NCBI GenBank assembly: GCA_903828675.1
Contig: CAIKND010000209.1
Coordinates: forward strand, 1 to 64,000
Length of the DNA: 64,000 nt
Direction: 5' to 3'
Source of the DNA: an uncultured Acidobacteriaceae bacterium
Lineage (GTDB): Bacteria; Acidobacteriota; Terriglobia; Terriglobales; Acidobacteriaceae
The translations under genes were made by a program, and so were the position numbers. Under the pieces are notes generated by a model. The model did not search any database. It was given only the letters and a program-made list of their open reading frames with translations, and was not told the DNA's origin. Of the stretch, positions 63,969-64,000 are shown piece after piece; the first letter of the stretch is position 1, and each line of letters begins with the position of its first letter.

Positions 63969-64000
63969 CTTTTAGCCGCGGACAAACCGGTTGCCAAGAA

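Noticed and set aside
1..64000. CRISPR arrays, prophage or integrative-element genes, defence systems
   Set aside because: I found no regularly spaced repeats, integrase, capsid or known defence genes. The only mobile-element trace is the IS21-like end at 55487.

Overview
The window looks like a chromosomal segment of an Acidobacteriota bacterium, probably a Terriglobia-type soil acidobacterium. The base composition is fairly GC-rich. It carries two very large TonB-dependent receptors with an N-terminal carboxypeptidase-regulatory-like domain and no SusD partner, a duplicated FtsX/MacB-type orphan permease of the kind typical of acidobacteria, and a dense set of secreted plant-polysaccharide hydrolases. 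This assignment is inferred from gene content; no rRNA is present.

Layout: (1) 480-13870 is a carbohydrate locus on the + strand: LacI regulator, TonB receptor, GH2, GH31, a second GH2 and a secreted FAD oxidoreductase. A palindromic AAACG-type site lies upstream of both the regulator and the receptor. (2) 14072-16648 holds tRNA-Val(CAC), an ECF sigma factor, its zinc-finger anti-sigma factor and a DUF3106-like protein. (3) 17071-18045 encodes a plant-like GDP-mannose 3,5-epimerase. (4) 18677-24257 is an unusual heme/redox cluster. Two unrecognised + strand genes face a two-gene - strand operon, which encodes a 1112-residue fusion (duplicated membrane unit, degenerate catalase-like domain, di-heme cytochrome c) and a small cytochrome homologous to part of it. 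(5) 24779-29047 is a sulfur-transfer region. It has a cysteine desulfurase with the long disordered N-terminus typical of family 2A encapsulin cargo, but no shell gene. Convergent to it is a cysM(broken)-JAMM protease-CysO/MoaD-MoeZ operon, and a perfect 28-bp-arm palindrome separates the two.

(6) 29072-45495 is a second glycan locus. A - strand series encodes a GH106 rhamnosidase, a TonB receptor, a putative GH-D-clan hydrolase and a TPR protein. Divergent from it is a three-gene sensory cassette: sugar-binding lipoprotein, sensor kinase with a LamG-like ectodomain, and NarL-type response regulator. (7) 45892-55419 holds a GH127 arabinofuranosidase, a TolB-propeller protein with a heme motif and TPRs, the orphan permease and a secreted PHP-like protein. 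(8) 55487-55952 is a scar: an IS21-like end and a frameshifted glpK fragment. (9) 56300-63968 contains a siroheme-type dehydrogenase, GH42 beta-galactosidase, a Tat-exported sugar isomerase, a YeiH-type transporter with its LysR regulator, a decayed partial copy of the isomerase gene, and a tagatose-bisphosphate aldolase.

Together the enzymes (GH2, GH31, GH42, GH106, GH127) suggest a specialist on branched plant-cell-wall glycans such as rhamnogalacturonan, arabinogalactan or xyloglucan side chains. The receptors would carry oligosaccharide uptake, and the LacI regulator and the two-component system would carry sensing. The redox cluster and the shell-less encapsulin cargo are the least conventional parts. 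Start codons were chosen by ribosome-binding site and signal-peptide fit. Family assignments come from recognised motifs, not database searches.
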